The notes below the pieces were generated by a model. That model worked only from the letters and a program-made list of their open reading frames with translations, had not been told where the DNA came from and did not search any database. 64,000 bases of DNA from Archivesica marissinica. Lineage: Eukaryota; Mollusca; Bivalvia; Venerida; Vesicomyidae. A program made the position numbers and the translations under genes. The stretch spans positions 52,004,101-52,068,100 of the forward strand of contig CM026397.1 of assembly GCA_014843695.1 (NCBI GenBank). The letters are read 5' to 3'. Positions 23,435 through 36,012 of this stretch are shown here, one piece after another; the stretch's first letter is position 1; the number at the start of each line of letters is the position of its first letter.

Positions 23435-24471
23435 ATTCAAAATGCACTAATAACTGACTGCTTGACCCACATACTGGCATATGGGTCTCAAGTGTGCAGT
23501 GAGCTATTTCCAGACGAGAATATTTCAAGACAGACAAACCAGTCCAAATCGGTTACGTAAGCCATGTGGACTTTAAAAGTTCAACACGTTTGCTAGGGAC
23601 TGTTACGGAATTGATGGGGTCGGAATCTGGGACAAAATCTGGGACGAGCAAAATTGTTTGTTTTGTTGTAAACATTGCGTGACGTGTCTGAATGTTCTCA
23701 ATGTCAGTGAAAGACAAGCAATTTTACCCGTCTGCCAAACAGGAAAACGTTATTTACTTGTCATGATGAGAATCTGCCATAAAATAATCGTTATTCGTAC
23801 ATGAGCATATATCAATGAATTCTTGTCACACACATAGCTCAAATGAGTACACGTCTCCCAACATAGTTTGTTATGCCACTGAATTGAATATTAGTGCAGA
23901 CCAAAGTTTGACCCAGAATAGGTACACAATATTAGGTCACTTGTAAGTTAGTTATATGTGTATCCCTCTTCAGCTGGTGATCATTTTAACTAGAGGCACT
24001 TGGTGATGGACACATATTTACGAGGTAAATCGTACCCTAGTCGACTCAGTCTCGGCATACGTCCCAGTACCCTTGTACTCAGTGAAAAACTGTCTGTTAT
24101 ATATACAACATATTTTTAGCATTTTTAAAAAACGGTTTTTACTGTACATTTTGTAGATATTTGAAAACGGGTCATTCAATCGAAAAAAAATTCCAGTGAA
24201 TTGCATGTTTTTTCCAGTGATATTTCCAGGGTTACCATGGGAAATGTACACCCAGGCATGTGAACTGGTACAGCTGTCTAGGGGAAGCTACTCCCGTTCT
24301 ACTCTGTGTAAGTTTGATTGATCAGACTGCCCACCTGTTTATCAGTCGACCCACCTGGCAGTTTCCCATCCTATTTTTGGCCATTTGATATCTACTTTTA
24401 TCACATAAACTACAGGGCGGGGCAGGAGTTTAATAAAGCCATGTCATAAATTCGGTAATACACTAGTGTAT
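23435..24471. other. No recognisable gene
   Basis: About 1 kb with no repeat match; a 77-codon minus-strand frame (24018-24251) is not recognised. Confidence 0.4.
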
Positions 24472-24485
24472 TAAATATGCAAATG

Positions 24486-24711
24486 TGTGATAGCGCAGTG
24501 GATGCGCAGTCGCTTCAGGTGTGAAAGGTCCGGAGTTCGAGCCCCGCTGGAGCCGTTATGATTGTGCCCTTAGGCAAGGCATTTGAATTCCACATTGCCT
24601 CTTCTCTCTCCCTCGTGGCAATGGATTCCATCAGGAATGAGGTCTCGAGAGTGATTAATATAAGTTATAAGAACTTGTTTCGCAATCAAGCTAAAATAAA
24701 TTTGTATAAAC
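24486..24711 (+). mobile_element. SINE family 1, full length, with target duplication
   Basis: Head with B box GAGTTCGAGCCCC, body, and tail ending 'aaataaatttgtataaac'. TAAATATGCAAATG flanks it at 24472-24485 and 24712-24725 (14 bp, perfect), indicating a fairly recent insertion. Confidence 0.93.
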
Positions 24712-24725
24712 TAAATATGCAAATG

Positions 24726-25117
24726 AGGCAAATGCGTGGGCGAATCACATAGCGATTCGCAGTGACATACATTTTTACATCAACTAGCACGCGCTGTGTA
24801 ACTTTGATTGTGATGTCATTTGCCAAACATTGTGTACATTTTGTATTTGTATTTGTTAAAAAAGACTGTTTGAAAATAATTTAAAAGTGTTTAATATTGA
24901 ATTGTTGCATTGTTGTGATAGTTTAAAAACTATTTACAAAGGAAGAAAATAAAAAAATTGGGAGTATTTAGTGTCGCACTATTTTCTTGGCCCATTAAGT
25001 AGAAACCGCAGTACTACTCTGGCTTTCGTTTGCTAAAGGGGAAGTGTGTTCAATCGTGACACACTTTTACTGCGTATTTGGTTTATGTGATAAAAAAGAA
25101 TCTTTAAAACATTCGTG
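24726..25117. other. No recognisable gene
   Basis: AT-rich; nothing recognised. Confidence 0.4.
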
Positions 25118-25236
25118 TCTTTCCATATTGAATTTATTAAACTTGTTGAATAAAAATGATAATATGCTCGGCAGAGCCTCTCATTTTATCATTTTATTCA
25201 ACTCGTTATAATAAATTCAATATGGAAAGCTACTCG
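25118..25236. repeat. Imperfect palindrome
   Basis: TTTCCATATTGAATTTATTA and, further in, 'ttgaataaaaatgataa' pair with their complements on the right side around a short centre, 'atgctcggcagagcctct'. Arms are about 50 bp. A foldback or decayed MITE. Confidence 0.8.
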
Positions 25237-25340
25237 TGTAAAATCCTCTATGTATGTCAACTATAGCTTTGGCCATTCTATAATATACTTGAACAGGAAC
25301 ACTGAATCAACTATAGTTTTTATACAGTTTTGTTTAAATT

Positions 25341-25465
25341 GGGTCGCATTTAAATTCCACATTCTCTCGCCCTCGTGGCGATGGATTCCATGAATAATGA
25401 TGTCTCGGGAACAATTAAAACTAAGTTGTAAGAACTTGTTTTGCAATCAAGCTAATATAATTTGG
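25341..25465 (+). mobile_element. SINE family 1 fragment
   Basis: 3' half only: 'gcatttaaattccaca', 'ctcgtggcgatggattccat', and the 'taagttgtaagaacttgt' tail. Confidence 0.8.
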
Positions 25466-25606
25466 TCAAAGATCGCGAGCTTAAAATGGTATCTATGATG
25501 AAATACTTTTTATTCAGCTTGTGATTGGTTCAATGGTATACCCGTCTCCTGTGAGGGAACCAGGAGAATCACCGGGCTCTCCTTGTGTTGAGATTGATAG
25601 GATTTG

Positions 25607-27013
25607 AACATTCAGGACACAGATGGGCGGGCAAAACTATAATGAACATTGAGGACACAGATGGGTGGGCGAGGCTGTAATGAACATTCAGGACACAGAT
25701 GGGCGGCCAAGACTATAATTAACATTCAGGAAACAGATGGGTGGCCGAGGCTGTAATGAACACTCAGGACACAGATGGGCGGCCAAGACTATAATGAACA
25801 TTGAGGACACAGAGGGGCGGCCGAGACTATAATGAACATTGAGGACACAGAGGGGCGGCAGATACTATAATGAACATTCAGGACACAGATGGGCGGCCAA
25901 GACTATAATTAACATTCAGGAAACAGATGGGTGGCCGAGGCTGTAATGAACACTCAGGACACAGATGGGCGGCCAAGACTATAATGAACATTGAGGACAC
26001 AGAGGGGCGGCCGAGACTATAATGAACATTGAGGACACAGAGGGGCGGCAGATACTATAATGAACATTCAGGACACAGATGGGCGGCCAAGACTATAATT
26101 AACATTCAGGAAACAGATGGGTGGCCGAGGCTGTAATGAACACTCAGGACACAGATGGGCGGCCAAGACTATAATGAACATTGAGGACACAGAGGGGCGG
26201 CCGAGACTATAATGAACATTGAGGACACAGAGGGGCGGCAGATACTATAATGAACATTCAGGACACAGATGGGCGGGCAAGATTATAATGAACATTCAGG
26301 ACACAGATGGGCAGGCAAGATTATAATGAACATTCAGGACACAGATGGGCAGGCAAGATTATAATGAACATTCAGGACACAGATGGGCGGCCGAGACTAT
26401 AATGAACATTCAGGACACAGATGGGCAGGCAAGATTATAATGAACATTCAGGACACAGATGGGCAGGCAATACTATAATGAACATTCAGTACACAGATGG
26501 GCAGGCAATACTATAATGAACATTCAGGACACAGATGGGCGGCCGAGACTATAATGAACATTCAGGACACAGATGGGCGGCCGAGACTATAATGAACATT
26601 CAGGACACAGATGGGCGGGCAAGATTATAATGAACATTCAGGACACAGATGGGTGGCCGCGACTATAATGAACATTCAGGACACAGATGGGCGTGCAAGA
26701 TTATAATGAACATTCAGGACACAGATGGGCAGGCAATACTATAATGAACATTCAGGACACAGATGGGCAGGCAAGATTATAATGAACATTCAGGACACAG
26801 ATGGGCAGGCAAGATTATAATGAACATTCAGGACACAGATGGGCAGGCAAGATTATAATGAACATTCAGGACACAGATGGGCAGGCAAGACTATAATGAA
26901 CATTCAGGAAACAGATGGGCAGGCAAGATTATAATGAACATTCAGGACACAGATGGGGGCGCGAGATTATAATGAACATTCAGGACACAGATGGGCGGTC
27001 GAGACTATAATGA
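25607..27013. repeat. Minisatellite, 38 bp, with 190-bp higher-order repeat
   Basis: About 37 units of 38 bp, TATAATGAACATTCAGGACA plus 'cagatgggcaggcaagat'. In the left half, five unit variants (marked by 'aattaacattcaggaaac', 'aacactcag', two 'cattgaggacacagagggg', 'cattcagg') repeat as a 190-bp block starting near 25717, 25907 and 26097. The right half is a plain homogeneous array. Confidence 0.95.
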
Positions 27014-28426
27014 ATTCTATGTTCAGTGTATATTGAGCATTCATAATTTATTTCCGATAATAATTTATAGAAGTAATGTTGAGAATAATTATTTGTATTA
27101 AGATGAAAAGAAATTTGTCAGCCATGCTGAAATGTAAATAAGTTGATCGTAAAAATCACTAGGCAAATTTGTACATATGGACTGATAATACACCATGCAA
27201 AGAAGATAAAAATAGGCCAGATTGAATGAAGATACAACATTTACGCTAAGCATTATCTACATTAGTAGGCAACTTAGAAACTTACAAATATTATTAATTG
27301 TTAGGAAACAAAATCACTAACAGGATTTAATTGTATGTGGTTCTTTAAAACGTTGTACGAAATCTTTCAATTTAATCTTTCATTACCATCTGCTTTTTGA
27401 CTTTTGTATGTTCGTTCGTTACTGTCGGCATTGTTTGGAATATACATGCGTATATATTTCTTATGTTTGATGATTAAACAATGTCATGGTTTATTGTGTT
27501 TATCATGGCATAGAGTACAGTTAGTTATAAGCACTGCATAGTGATAAGCTATGAATAAATAATACAAAGTTAAAACAATCGATAGATTACATGAGACTAT
27601 AGGTTTGAGGAATTGTTGAGTTTTAAGTGAAATATAAACGGAAGAAAGAGAGCCTGTGATTGTTGTTGTTGTTGTGTTTAGGTAACAAATAAAGGGATTG
27701 TGGGAGTCGCTAGCTATCTAGTTCAGGACACAAACTGGAATTGATGGAAAGTTGTAAATTGAAGTTATGCCAAAGTGTTGGCTGTTTGGATTTGCCAAAA
27801 TGCTATTAATAGCATGACTTGCCGATTTATTCAGAAATATTCGAGTTAGTTTATCCGGTTATAGAATTTGAAGTGAAAAATAGTGGAATATGTCGTATAA
27901 ACGGAACAGAAGTGGCCATCCCGGTCTGCTCAGACTGCGGTCTATGGATGACAAGCTGTTGAAGTCAGTTTACTTGTACAAAATTCCGTAAGTGTATACA
28001 ATCAAACCTGTCTTAAGCAGCCACTCAAGGGTAGTGACTATTTTTTTTGGCTGCTTAAGGCAGGTGACAAATTAATGCATGTGTGGATCATGGGACAGCC
28101 ACCAATCATCAAATAACGCATACATTTTGCTATGTATCATACTTTCCATAATCATCATCATCAGCATCATCATCATCATCAATATAAGACGCCAATAAAT
28201 GTTGCAGCAACAATCATTGTATCAAACTTCTAGTCAGTGTTGATGAGATCACACAATATAAAAGAAAGACTCCATTAATTTTGATTGATCCATGTAATTA
28301 CCATTTTGAATAAAACAATGCTTTCTTTGATGTTAGACCATATAATGCTTCCTTTTAATATGTGACAACACACTTCTGCTTACAAACCAAAACAAACATT
28401 ATTATGCAAGATTATAGAGTTGATGC
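27014..28426. other. No recognisable gene; MITE F fragment and small ATC repeat
   Basis: 1.4 kb of AT-rich DNA. At 27999-28075 a family F fragment has 'caatcaaacctgtcttaagc' and 'ggctgcttaaggcaggtg'. A (CAT)n run lies near 28150-28182. No ORF of note. Confidence 0.5.
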
Positions 28427-29230
28427 ATCACTTCACCTCACCCCACATCACGGCACCCAACATCACCTCACCACACCACACCCCACATCACTTATCCTCA
28501 CCCCACATCACTTCACCTCATCACACCCCACATCACCTCTCCACACCCCACATCACCTCACTACACCCCACATCACTTCACCTCACCACACCCCACATCA
28601 CTTCACCTCACCACACCCCACATCACTTCACCTCACCACACCCCACATCACCACACCCCCATCACTTCACCTACCACAAAACACACATACTTAACCACCC
28701 CACATCACCTCACCTCACCTCACCACACCACTTCACCTCACCACACCCCACATCACTTCACCTCACCACACCCCACATCACTTTACCTCACCACAACCCA
28801 CATCACCTCACCACCCCACATCACCTCACCACCCCACATCACCTCACCACCCCAATCACCTCACCACCCCCACATCACCTCACCACCCCATATCACCCTA
28901 CCACACATCACACACCCTGATCCTTATCACCCCACCACACATCATCTCCACTCGCCCCACATCACACTCCACCCCACAATATCCCACCACTGATCTCCTC
29001 ACCGACCCTACATCACCACACCCCACTCCACATCACCTCACGTCACCCCACCCCACTCCACGTCACCCCACCCCACACTCCACATCACCCCACCACACCA
29101 CACTTCATATCGCCCCACCCCACTCCATATCACTCCACCACACATCACCTCAACCTGCCCCATCCAACATCACCTCACCTCGCATTACATAACCCGTATC
29201 ACCTTGCCCCACATCACCTAGCAATACCCG
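28427..29230. repeat. CACATCA-rich minisatellite, about 25 bp
   Basis: Variants of ACATCACTTCACCTCACCAC plus 'acccc'. Regular in the left half and increasingly degenerate to the right. The strand is almost free of G, a strong base skew. His/Thr/Pro-rich open frames here are artefacts. Confidence 0.93.
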
Positions 29231-29271
29231 ACATCTGAGAGAAACCCCCACCTCAGATCACCACACCTCAC

Positions 29272-29580
29272 TACTATAATGGTCCAGTGGTTTACAGTTT
29301 GGACTGCGAATGCAGAGATCCCATGTTCGATCTCACATCTGACCCTAATAATATTAAGTGTTTCAGAGGGGACCATAAACCGAAATCGAGGTCTCGTGCA
29401 TTGGTGCTGTACACCGAGCAGGTAGATGAACCAGGAATCCTTTTTGAATTGGAACATATTCTGTATCTTGCCCTATCCTCCCAGAAATAAAATGACTAAT
29501 ATACTGCTCGATGTGTCGCCCCGATTAACGAGGGGGCGACGATGATAAATAAATGTATAAAAAAAGAAAAGAAAAAAAAG
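29272..29580 (+). mobile_element. SINE family 3, divergent subfamily
   Basis: Same order of parts as family 3 but about a third different: head with 'tggtccagtggtttacagtt', 'gttcgatctcacatctgacc', 'ctgtaccgag'-like middle (here 'gctgtacaccgagcaggtag'), 'cctatcctcccagaaataaa' and an end 'gatgataaataaatgtata'. It probably represents an older or sister subfamily. Confidence 0.75.
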
Positions 29581-29694
29581 GATTTGTCGTGATTATAATG
29601 TTTGTCACACACATAATATACGTTATTATATTTGAAGTTTCTTGTTTAATTATTTCCATTCATTGGAAGTCAATGTGAGTGGACACCTCGCTGA

Positions 29695-29985
29695 ACAGAC
29701 GTATCTGTAGTTCAGTGGTAACATGCTGGACTGGTAATCCCTGGATTGCAGGTTCGATCCCCCGTCTGACCTTAATAAAATTAACTGTCTTTCAGATGGG
29801 ACGTTAAACCGAGGTCTCGTGTCGGTGCTTTACACCGTGCACGTAAAAGAACCAGAGGAGACTCTGGAATGGGTCTTTATCTGTATCATTGCACTATCCT
29901 CCAAAATCTAAAATGACTAATCTCTTCAGGAGACGTCGCTCATATGGGTAACCGGTAGCGACGATAAATAAACGTAAAACACATG
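29695..29985 (+). mobile_element. SINE family 3, full length
   Basis: Head 'tctgtagttcagtggtaaca' (A box), anticodon arm with CTGGTAA loop, B box GGTTCGATCCC, then the complete body to 'gataaataaacgtaaaacac'. The tRNA part is too decayed in its aminoacyl stem to be a tRNA gene. Confidence 0.9.
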
Positions 29986-30230
29986 CACTTCGGTGACCTG
30001 ACAATAAAACACCATGACCGATTTCTCCCATATTCCCACCCTCCCAGGCGAACCCTCAGTATATCCACAAAGTTCATCAACAACCTTTTTGAGGTATCCA
30101 ATCCACAGACAGACGGACAGACGGACAGACGGACAGACGCAGCCAAAGACAATAACCTGCATTCCTATATATGGCGGATGTTAATAATGAATTTATATAG
30201 TGCATCTAAAATAATGAAGATATGTAATGG

Positions 30231-30440
30231 AAGTTGTGATAGTGCAGTGGTAGCGCGTTGGCTTCACATGTCAAAAGGCCTGGAGTTCGCGTCTAGCTGT
30301 AGCTGTTACGATTGCGCCCTTAGGCAAAGCACTTAAATGCCACATTGCCTTCTCTCCCTCATGGTGATGGATTCCATCATCAATGAGGTCTCGAGAGTGA
30401 TTGATATAATGTAAGAACTCGCTTCGTAAATTAAATTTGT
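30231..30440 (+). mobile_element. SINE family 1, divergent copy
   Basis: Head 'gtgatagtgcagtggtagcg', a substituted B box, then 'cccttaggcaaagcacttaa', 'tggtgatggattccatcatc' and the family tail. A run of 'acagacgg' repeats at 30108-30137 lies upstream. Confidence 0.8.
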
Positions 30441-30536
30441 ATGAACTCTATAGTGCAGTTTTTTCTGAAATACTGTCTGATCGATGATTATGACCGGTAA
30501 AAATAAATGATTTAGTCCGATAAAATCTTGTTACCA

Positions 30537-33470
30537 CCAGTCATTCTGCCCTGTAAATCATGTTATAGCTAGTCATTCTGCCCTGTAAATCATGTTATAG
30601 CTAGTCATGCTGCCCTGTAAATCATGTTATAGCTAGTCATTCTGTCCTGTAAATCATGTTATAGCTAGTCATTCTGCCCTGTAAATCATGTTATAGCTAG
30701 TCATTCTGCCCTGTAAATCATGTTATAGCTAGTCATTCTGCCCTGTAAATCATGTTATAGCTAGTCATGCTGCCCTGTAAATCATGTTATAGCTAGTCAT
30801 TCTGTCCTGTAAATCATGTTATAGCTAGTCATTCTGCCCTGTAAATCATGTTATAGCTAGTCATTCTGCCCTGTAAATCATGTTATAGCTAGTCATTCTG
30901 CCCTGTAAATCATGTTATAGCTAGTCATGCTGCCCTGTAAATCATGTTATAGCTAGTCATTCTGTCCTGTAAATCATGTTATAGCTAGTCATTCTGCCCT
31001 GCAAATCATGTTATAGCTAGTCATTCTGCCCTGTAAATCATGTTATAGCTAGTCATTCTGCCCTGCAAATCATGTTATAGATAGTCATTCTGCCCTGTAA
31101 ATCATGTTATAGATAGTCATTCTGTCCTGTAAATCATGTTATAGCTAGTCATTCTGCCCTGTAAATCATGTTATAGCTAGTCATTCTGCCCTATAAATCA
31201 TGTTATAGCTAGTCATTCTGCCCTGTAAATCATGTTATAGATAGTCATTCTGTCCTGTAAATCATGTTATAGCTAGTCATTCTGCCCTGTAAATCATGTT
31301 ATAGATAGTCATTCTGCCCTGTAAATCATGTTATAGCTAGTCATTCTGCCCTGTAAATCATATTCTAGCTAGTCATTTTGCCCTGTAAATCATGTTATAG
31401 CTAGTCATTCTGCCCTGTAAATCATGTTATAGCTAGTCATTCTGCCCTGTAAATCATGTTATAGCTAGTCATTCTGCCCTGTAAATCATGTTATAGCTAG
31501 TCATTCTGTCCTGTAAATCATGTTATAGCTAGTCATTCTGTCCTGTAAATCATGTTATAGCTAGTCATTCTGCCCTGCAAATCATGTTATAGCTAGTCAT
31601 TCTGCCCTGCAAATCATGTTATAGCTAGTCATTCTGCCCTGTAAATCATGTTATAGCTAGGCATTCTGCCCTGCAAATCATGTTATAGCTAGTCATTCTG
31701 CCCTGTAAATCATGTTATAGATAGTCATTCTGCCCTGTAAATCATGTTATAGATAGTCATTCTGTCCTGTAAATCATGTTATAGATAGTCATTCTGCCCT
31801 GTAAATCATGTTATAGCTAGTCATTCTGCCCTGTAAATCATGTTATAGATAGTCATTCTGCCCTGTAAATCATGTTATAGCTAGTCATTCTGCCCTGTAA
31901 ATCATGTTCTAGCTAGTCATTCTGCCCTGTAAATCATGTTATAGCTAGTCATTCTGTCCTGTAAATCATGTTATAGCTAGTCATGCTGCCCTGTAAATCA
32001 TGTTATAGCTAGTCATTCTGCCCTGTAAATCATGTTATAGCTAGTCATTCTGCCCTGTAAATCATGTTATAGCTAGTCATTCTGCCCTGTAAATCATGTT
32101 ATAGCTAGTCATTCTGCCCTGTAAATCATGTTATAGCTAGTCATGCTGCCCTGTAAATCATGTTATAGCTAGTCATTCTGTCCTGTAAATCATGTTATAG
32201 CTAGTCATGCTGCCCTGTAAATCATGTTATAGCTAGTCATGCTGCCCTGTAAATCATGTTATAGCTAGTCATTCTGCCCTGTAAATCATGTTATAGCTAG
32301 TCATTCTGCCCTGTAAATCATGTTATAGCTAGTCATTCTGCCCTGTAAATCATGTTATAGCTAGTCATTCTGCCCTGTAAATCATGTTATAGCTAGTCAT
32401 TCTGTCCTGTAAATCATGTTATAGCTAGTCATGCTGCCCTGTAAATCATGTTATAGCTAGTAATTCTGTCCTGTAAATCATGTTATAGCTAGTCATTCTG
32501 CCCTGCAAATCATGTTATAGCTAGTCATTCTGCCCTGCAAATCATATTCTAGCTAGTCATTCTGCCCTGTAAATCATGTTATAGCTAGTCATTCTGCCCT
32601 GTAAATCATGTTATAGCTAGTCATGCTGCCCTGTAAATCATGTTATAGCTAGTCATGCTGCCCTGCAAATCATATTCTAGCTAGTCATTCTGCCCTGTAA
32701 ATCATGTTATAGCTAGTCATGCTGCCCTGTAAATCATGTTATAGCTAGTCATGCTGCCCTGTAAATCATGTTATAGCTAGTCATTCTGCCCTGTAAATCA
32801 TGTTATAGCTAGTCATTCTGCCCTGTAAATCATGTTATAGCTAGTCATTCTGCCCTGTAAATCATGTTATAGCTAGTAATTCTGTCCTGTAAATCATGTT
32901 ATAGCTAGTCATGCTGCCCTGTAAATCATGTTATAGCTAGTCATGCTGCCCTGCAAATCATATTCTAGCTAGTCATTCTGCCCTGTAAATCATGTTATAG
33001 CTAGTCATGCTGCCCTGTAAATCATGTTATAGCTAGTCATGCTGCCCTGTAAATCATGTTATAGCTAGTCATTCTGCCCTGTAAATCATGTTATAGCTAG
33101 TCATTCTGCCCTGCAAATCATGTTATAGCTAGTCATTCTGCCCTGTAAATCATGTTATAGCTAGTCATTCTGCCCTGTAAATCATGTTATAGCTAGGCAT
33201 TCTGCCCTGTAAATCATGTTATAGCTAGTCATTCTGTCCTGTAAATCATGTTATAGCTAGTCATTCTGCCCTGTAAATCATGTTATAGCTAGTCATTCTG
33301 CCCTGTAAATTATGTTATAACTAGTCATTCTGCCCTGTAAATCATGTTATAGCTAGTCATTCTGCCCTATAAATCATGTTATATCTAGTCATTCTGCCCT
33401 ATAAATCATGTTATAGCTAGTCATTCTGCCCTATAAATCATGTTATAGCTAGTCATTCTGTCTGGTATAA
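30537..33470. repeat. Satellite, 32 bp x about 92
   Basis: Units of TAGTCATTCTGCCCTGTAAA plus 'tcatgttatagc'. Variants are T/C at 'ctgtcctg', G at 'catgctg', C at 'ctgcaaat' and A at 'atagatag'. The 'catgctg' variants near 30603, 30762 and 30923 recur about every 160 bp, suggesting a five-unit higher-order pattern in the left part. Unit length barely varies across nearly 3 kb. Confidence 0.96.
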
Positions 33471-33632
33471 ATCAGGTCATCAGTATTTTAGACGCACATT
33501 CTATTGGTTCGTTTTCATGATACACCAGGCGGCTTAATTCCCACCCTTTAATTGATTTGGGGCGCTTTGCAACACTGTTTGACTGAAATAATTGGGTACC
33601 AGCTAACTCTGATGTTTTGTCACATAATTTAA

Positions 33633-33868
33633 CCATTGACCTGCCGAATAAATTGGACATAATGAGCAAACAACATAGATCCATCTACGCCGCGTCTGAT
33701 CACGATCTATATTGTTTGCTATTCAGACAAAGTGTTTTTAGCTCCATTATCTGAATAGCAAACTTCATAGAGCCTGATCAGATGGCACGTTCTGTGCCGA
33801 GAACGTGCCGTCTGATCAGGCTCTATGCTGTTTGCAAGAGCAATTTGTTGTGATTTGCAAGTTATGGG
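33633..33868. mobile_element. MITE family C, copy 4 (TTAA-flanked)
   Basis: TTAA flanks at 33629-33632 and 33869-33872. The order of the two hairpins is reversed relative to copy 3. The GCATAGAGCC-type hairpin has an enlarged loop, itself palindromic (GGCACGTTCTGTGCC type). Confidence 0.78.
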
Positions 33869-33872
33869 TTAA

Positions 33873-34732
33873 TGAGCCGATTGAAGTTGTTGGTCAAATG
33901 AAAGGATGACCTCTGATTCGTTCAAAAGTGTATTAAAATCCTGAAGACTGAATAACACCTCAGCTGATTGGCTGAGCACAGATTGTCCACAATAGTGACA
34001 GCAGACTTCAAAACTTTAAAATACAATATATATCATCTGCATTTTGGAATATTTTAGAATTGTTTACAAATTATTTCATATAAAACAAACAGCATAGTAA
34101 ATGGTAACTATTATGACAGTGTTGGTAAAATTATTAAAAAGTACAATTTTCAGGTGTTTCAATGTGTAAGTCTGTCAAAAAATACAGTTTTTGTTGCAAA
34201 CTATTTTAGTGGTAGCATATAATGGGACTGTGTGATAATGGAGGCCTAGGGCGAATCCAATGGCCGTGTATGACCTCCAGCAAACTATTTTAGTGGTAGC
34301 ATATAATGGGACTGTGATAATGGAGGCCTAGGGCGAATCCAATGGCGTGTATGACCTCCAGCAAACTATTGGTGATTTCATACTTCTGGTTTTTATTGTG
34401 TTATATCATTGATGTGCAACTTTTGCGTATATAAAATCAGACATTGATATTCTTATAGATTATAGTTTCATCACTTTATTTTGACAAATAAAATTGTTAC
34501 TGCAATTTATTTGGTCGTTACTAGGCCAACTACTATGTATATGCGGCTGTGATGAGCATTTATTGGGCCATCAAATTACCGTTACCATGAACTCCTATGT
34601 CATACATAGATAGTTGTTGCAACTATAGATTGGCTGCTAAATTTAAATATTCTTCGTTCTTTCTCTTATAAAGCATGTTTTGGCAGCACAATAGAATCAT
34701 CTTCATTCAAAACATGTTTATATGAATCTAAA
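33873..34732. other. No gene; one tandem duplication
   Basis: At 34203-34366 a segment of about 80 bp ('tattttagtggtagcatata' to 'tatgacctccagcaaa') occurs twice in tandem with 2-bp and 1-bp deletions in the second copy. Nothing else recognised. Confidence 0.55.
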
Positions 34733-35134
34733 TACCGTACCTACTCGCCTATAAGACACGATTTTTAAGTGGCTTCCCATATTATAAGTGAGTGACAAAA
34801 AAGCAATTTAAATTTTTTTTTTTTTTTATGTTTTAAAAATCAGTTTGTTTCCAATTCAATAATTGATGACCGTATATTGAAATCGCTAAAATTGTGTAGC
34901 AGAAAACTGAACTTGTCAATAGCATTTTATCAAATCAGGTTTATTGTGCTTCAGTGCATTTTTTTTTAATGATTTGGCAGAATTTACAGTGCTTAATTAT
35001 TTGTTTGATCGTTACTTCTGAGTGTAATACGTCTTATACACGGGTCTATGCAAAATACCACTGATCTAAGACCCAAGTTGTGGGGGGGGGGCATCTTATA
35101 GTCGAGATCGTCTTATAGGCAAGTATATATGGTA
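34733..35134. mobile_element. MITE family E, copy 2
   Basis: Ends TACCGTACCTACTCGCCTAT and, in reverse, TACCATATATACTTGCCTAT. Internal blocks match 4274-4700 in order. Includes T9-T16 runs and a G9 run. Confidence 0.8.
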
Positions 35135-35795
35135 ACTGCAGAGATCAGTTTAGAGGGCGATGTGGGCGAAATTGTCGCCCTAGGGACCCTGACTTCGCCC
35201 TCTGGGGCCCCACTTCTCCCTAAAAAAAATGTTTAAACAAAATAAATATTTTTTGGTTTTTACGATTTTCAAACAAAATTGTGTCTAGTAATATATACTG
35301 GCCCATTATAAAGCACTCCTTCTATTCAAATGTTGTATTTAATGATTGTACTGTGCATTTTAACCCTATTTTGCAGAAGTATATTAAAGAACACCATTTA
35401 AGGAAGCGATCACGCACTTTCTCACTTCTCCCAAAAATTCTGACCTAGAATGAACCCTACTAACTAAAATATTGAAAATCGGCAGATGACATATTTCTTT
35501 TTCAGCCTATGGGTTAATTAGCAATTAGTATGTGCAGCTGTATTAGTATGTCGGGTCATTGCCACAATAAGGATGACCATAAAACAGATTGTCTAGACTT
35601 TCGCTAATTAAATCCTTGTAAATGGTAGTTTATGAATATAGTAAGATAATCTCCCATCAACAAAGTACCTGTGTCTGTTACTATCGATCCATGTTATTAT
35701 GAAGTGTGTCTAAATAATGAGGTTAGTACATATATCTGATTAATAACAGAATTTTTTTCTGTTAGTAAAATTTCATTAGATGATATATCTTGGAT
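35135..35795. other. No recognisable gene
   Basis: Starts with a 'gggcgatgtgggcgaaattg' ... 'cgccct' self-complementary patch (35155-35205). Otherwise AT-rich. Confidence 0.4.
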
Positions 35796-35915
35796 AGCGT
35801 CGTGATAGCGCAATAGTAGCGTGTTTGCTTCAATAGTAGTGTGTTTGCTTCAATAGTAGCGTGTTTGCTTCAGGTTTGAGAGACCATCTGTAGCTGTTGC
35901 GATTGTGGTCTTCCC
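35796..35915 (+). mobile_element. SINE family 1 head with internal triplication
   Basis: The tRNA-like head 'cgtgatagcgcaatagtagc' is followed by three tandem copies of about 24 bp, 'caatagtagcgtgtttgctt'. It then continues to 'gctgttgcgattgtgg' and stops before the body. Confidence 0.75.
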
Positions 35916-36012
35916 CATAGATGTGGTATGATCTAAAATAATAAAGTTCCAAACATATTGGTTGCTATGCTTGTTATATTACCTCTGCGCCACTAAGCCA
36001 ACTATTTATTAA

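Noticed and set aside
28420..28920. His/Pro-rich 166-codon protein
   Set aside because: It lies wholly in the CACATCA-rich minisatellite, with another frame open in parallel.
29695..29770. tRNA-Thr gene
   Set aside because: The A and B boxes and anticodon arm belong to the head of SINE family 3. The aminoacyl stem does not pair well and the SINE body follows directly. Same for heads at 11880-11946, 20166-20235 and 44258-44330.
29926..30162. 78-codon minus-strand ORF with a 'VCPSVRLSVCLW' stretch
   Set aside because: The stretch is the translation of the CAGACGGA repeat and SINE 3 end; no family recognised.
30537..33470. CRISPR-like array (32-bp regular units)
   Set aside because: There are no unique spacers between repeats; the units are directly joined. 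The context is eukaryotic with no cas genes.
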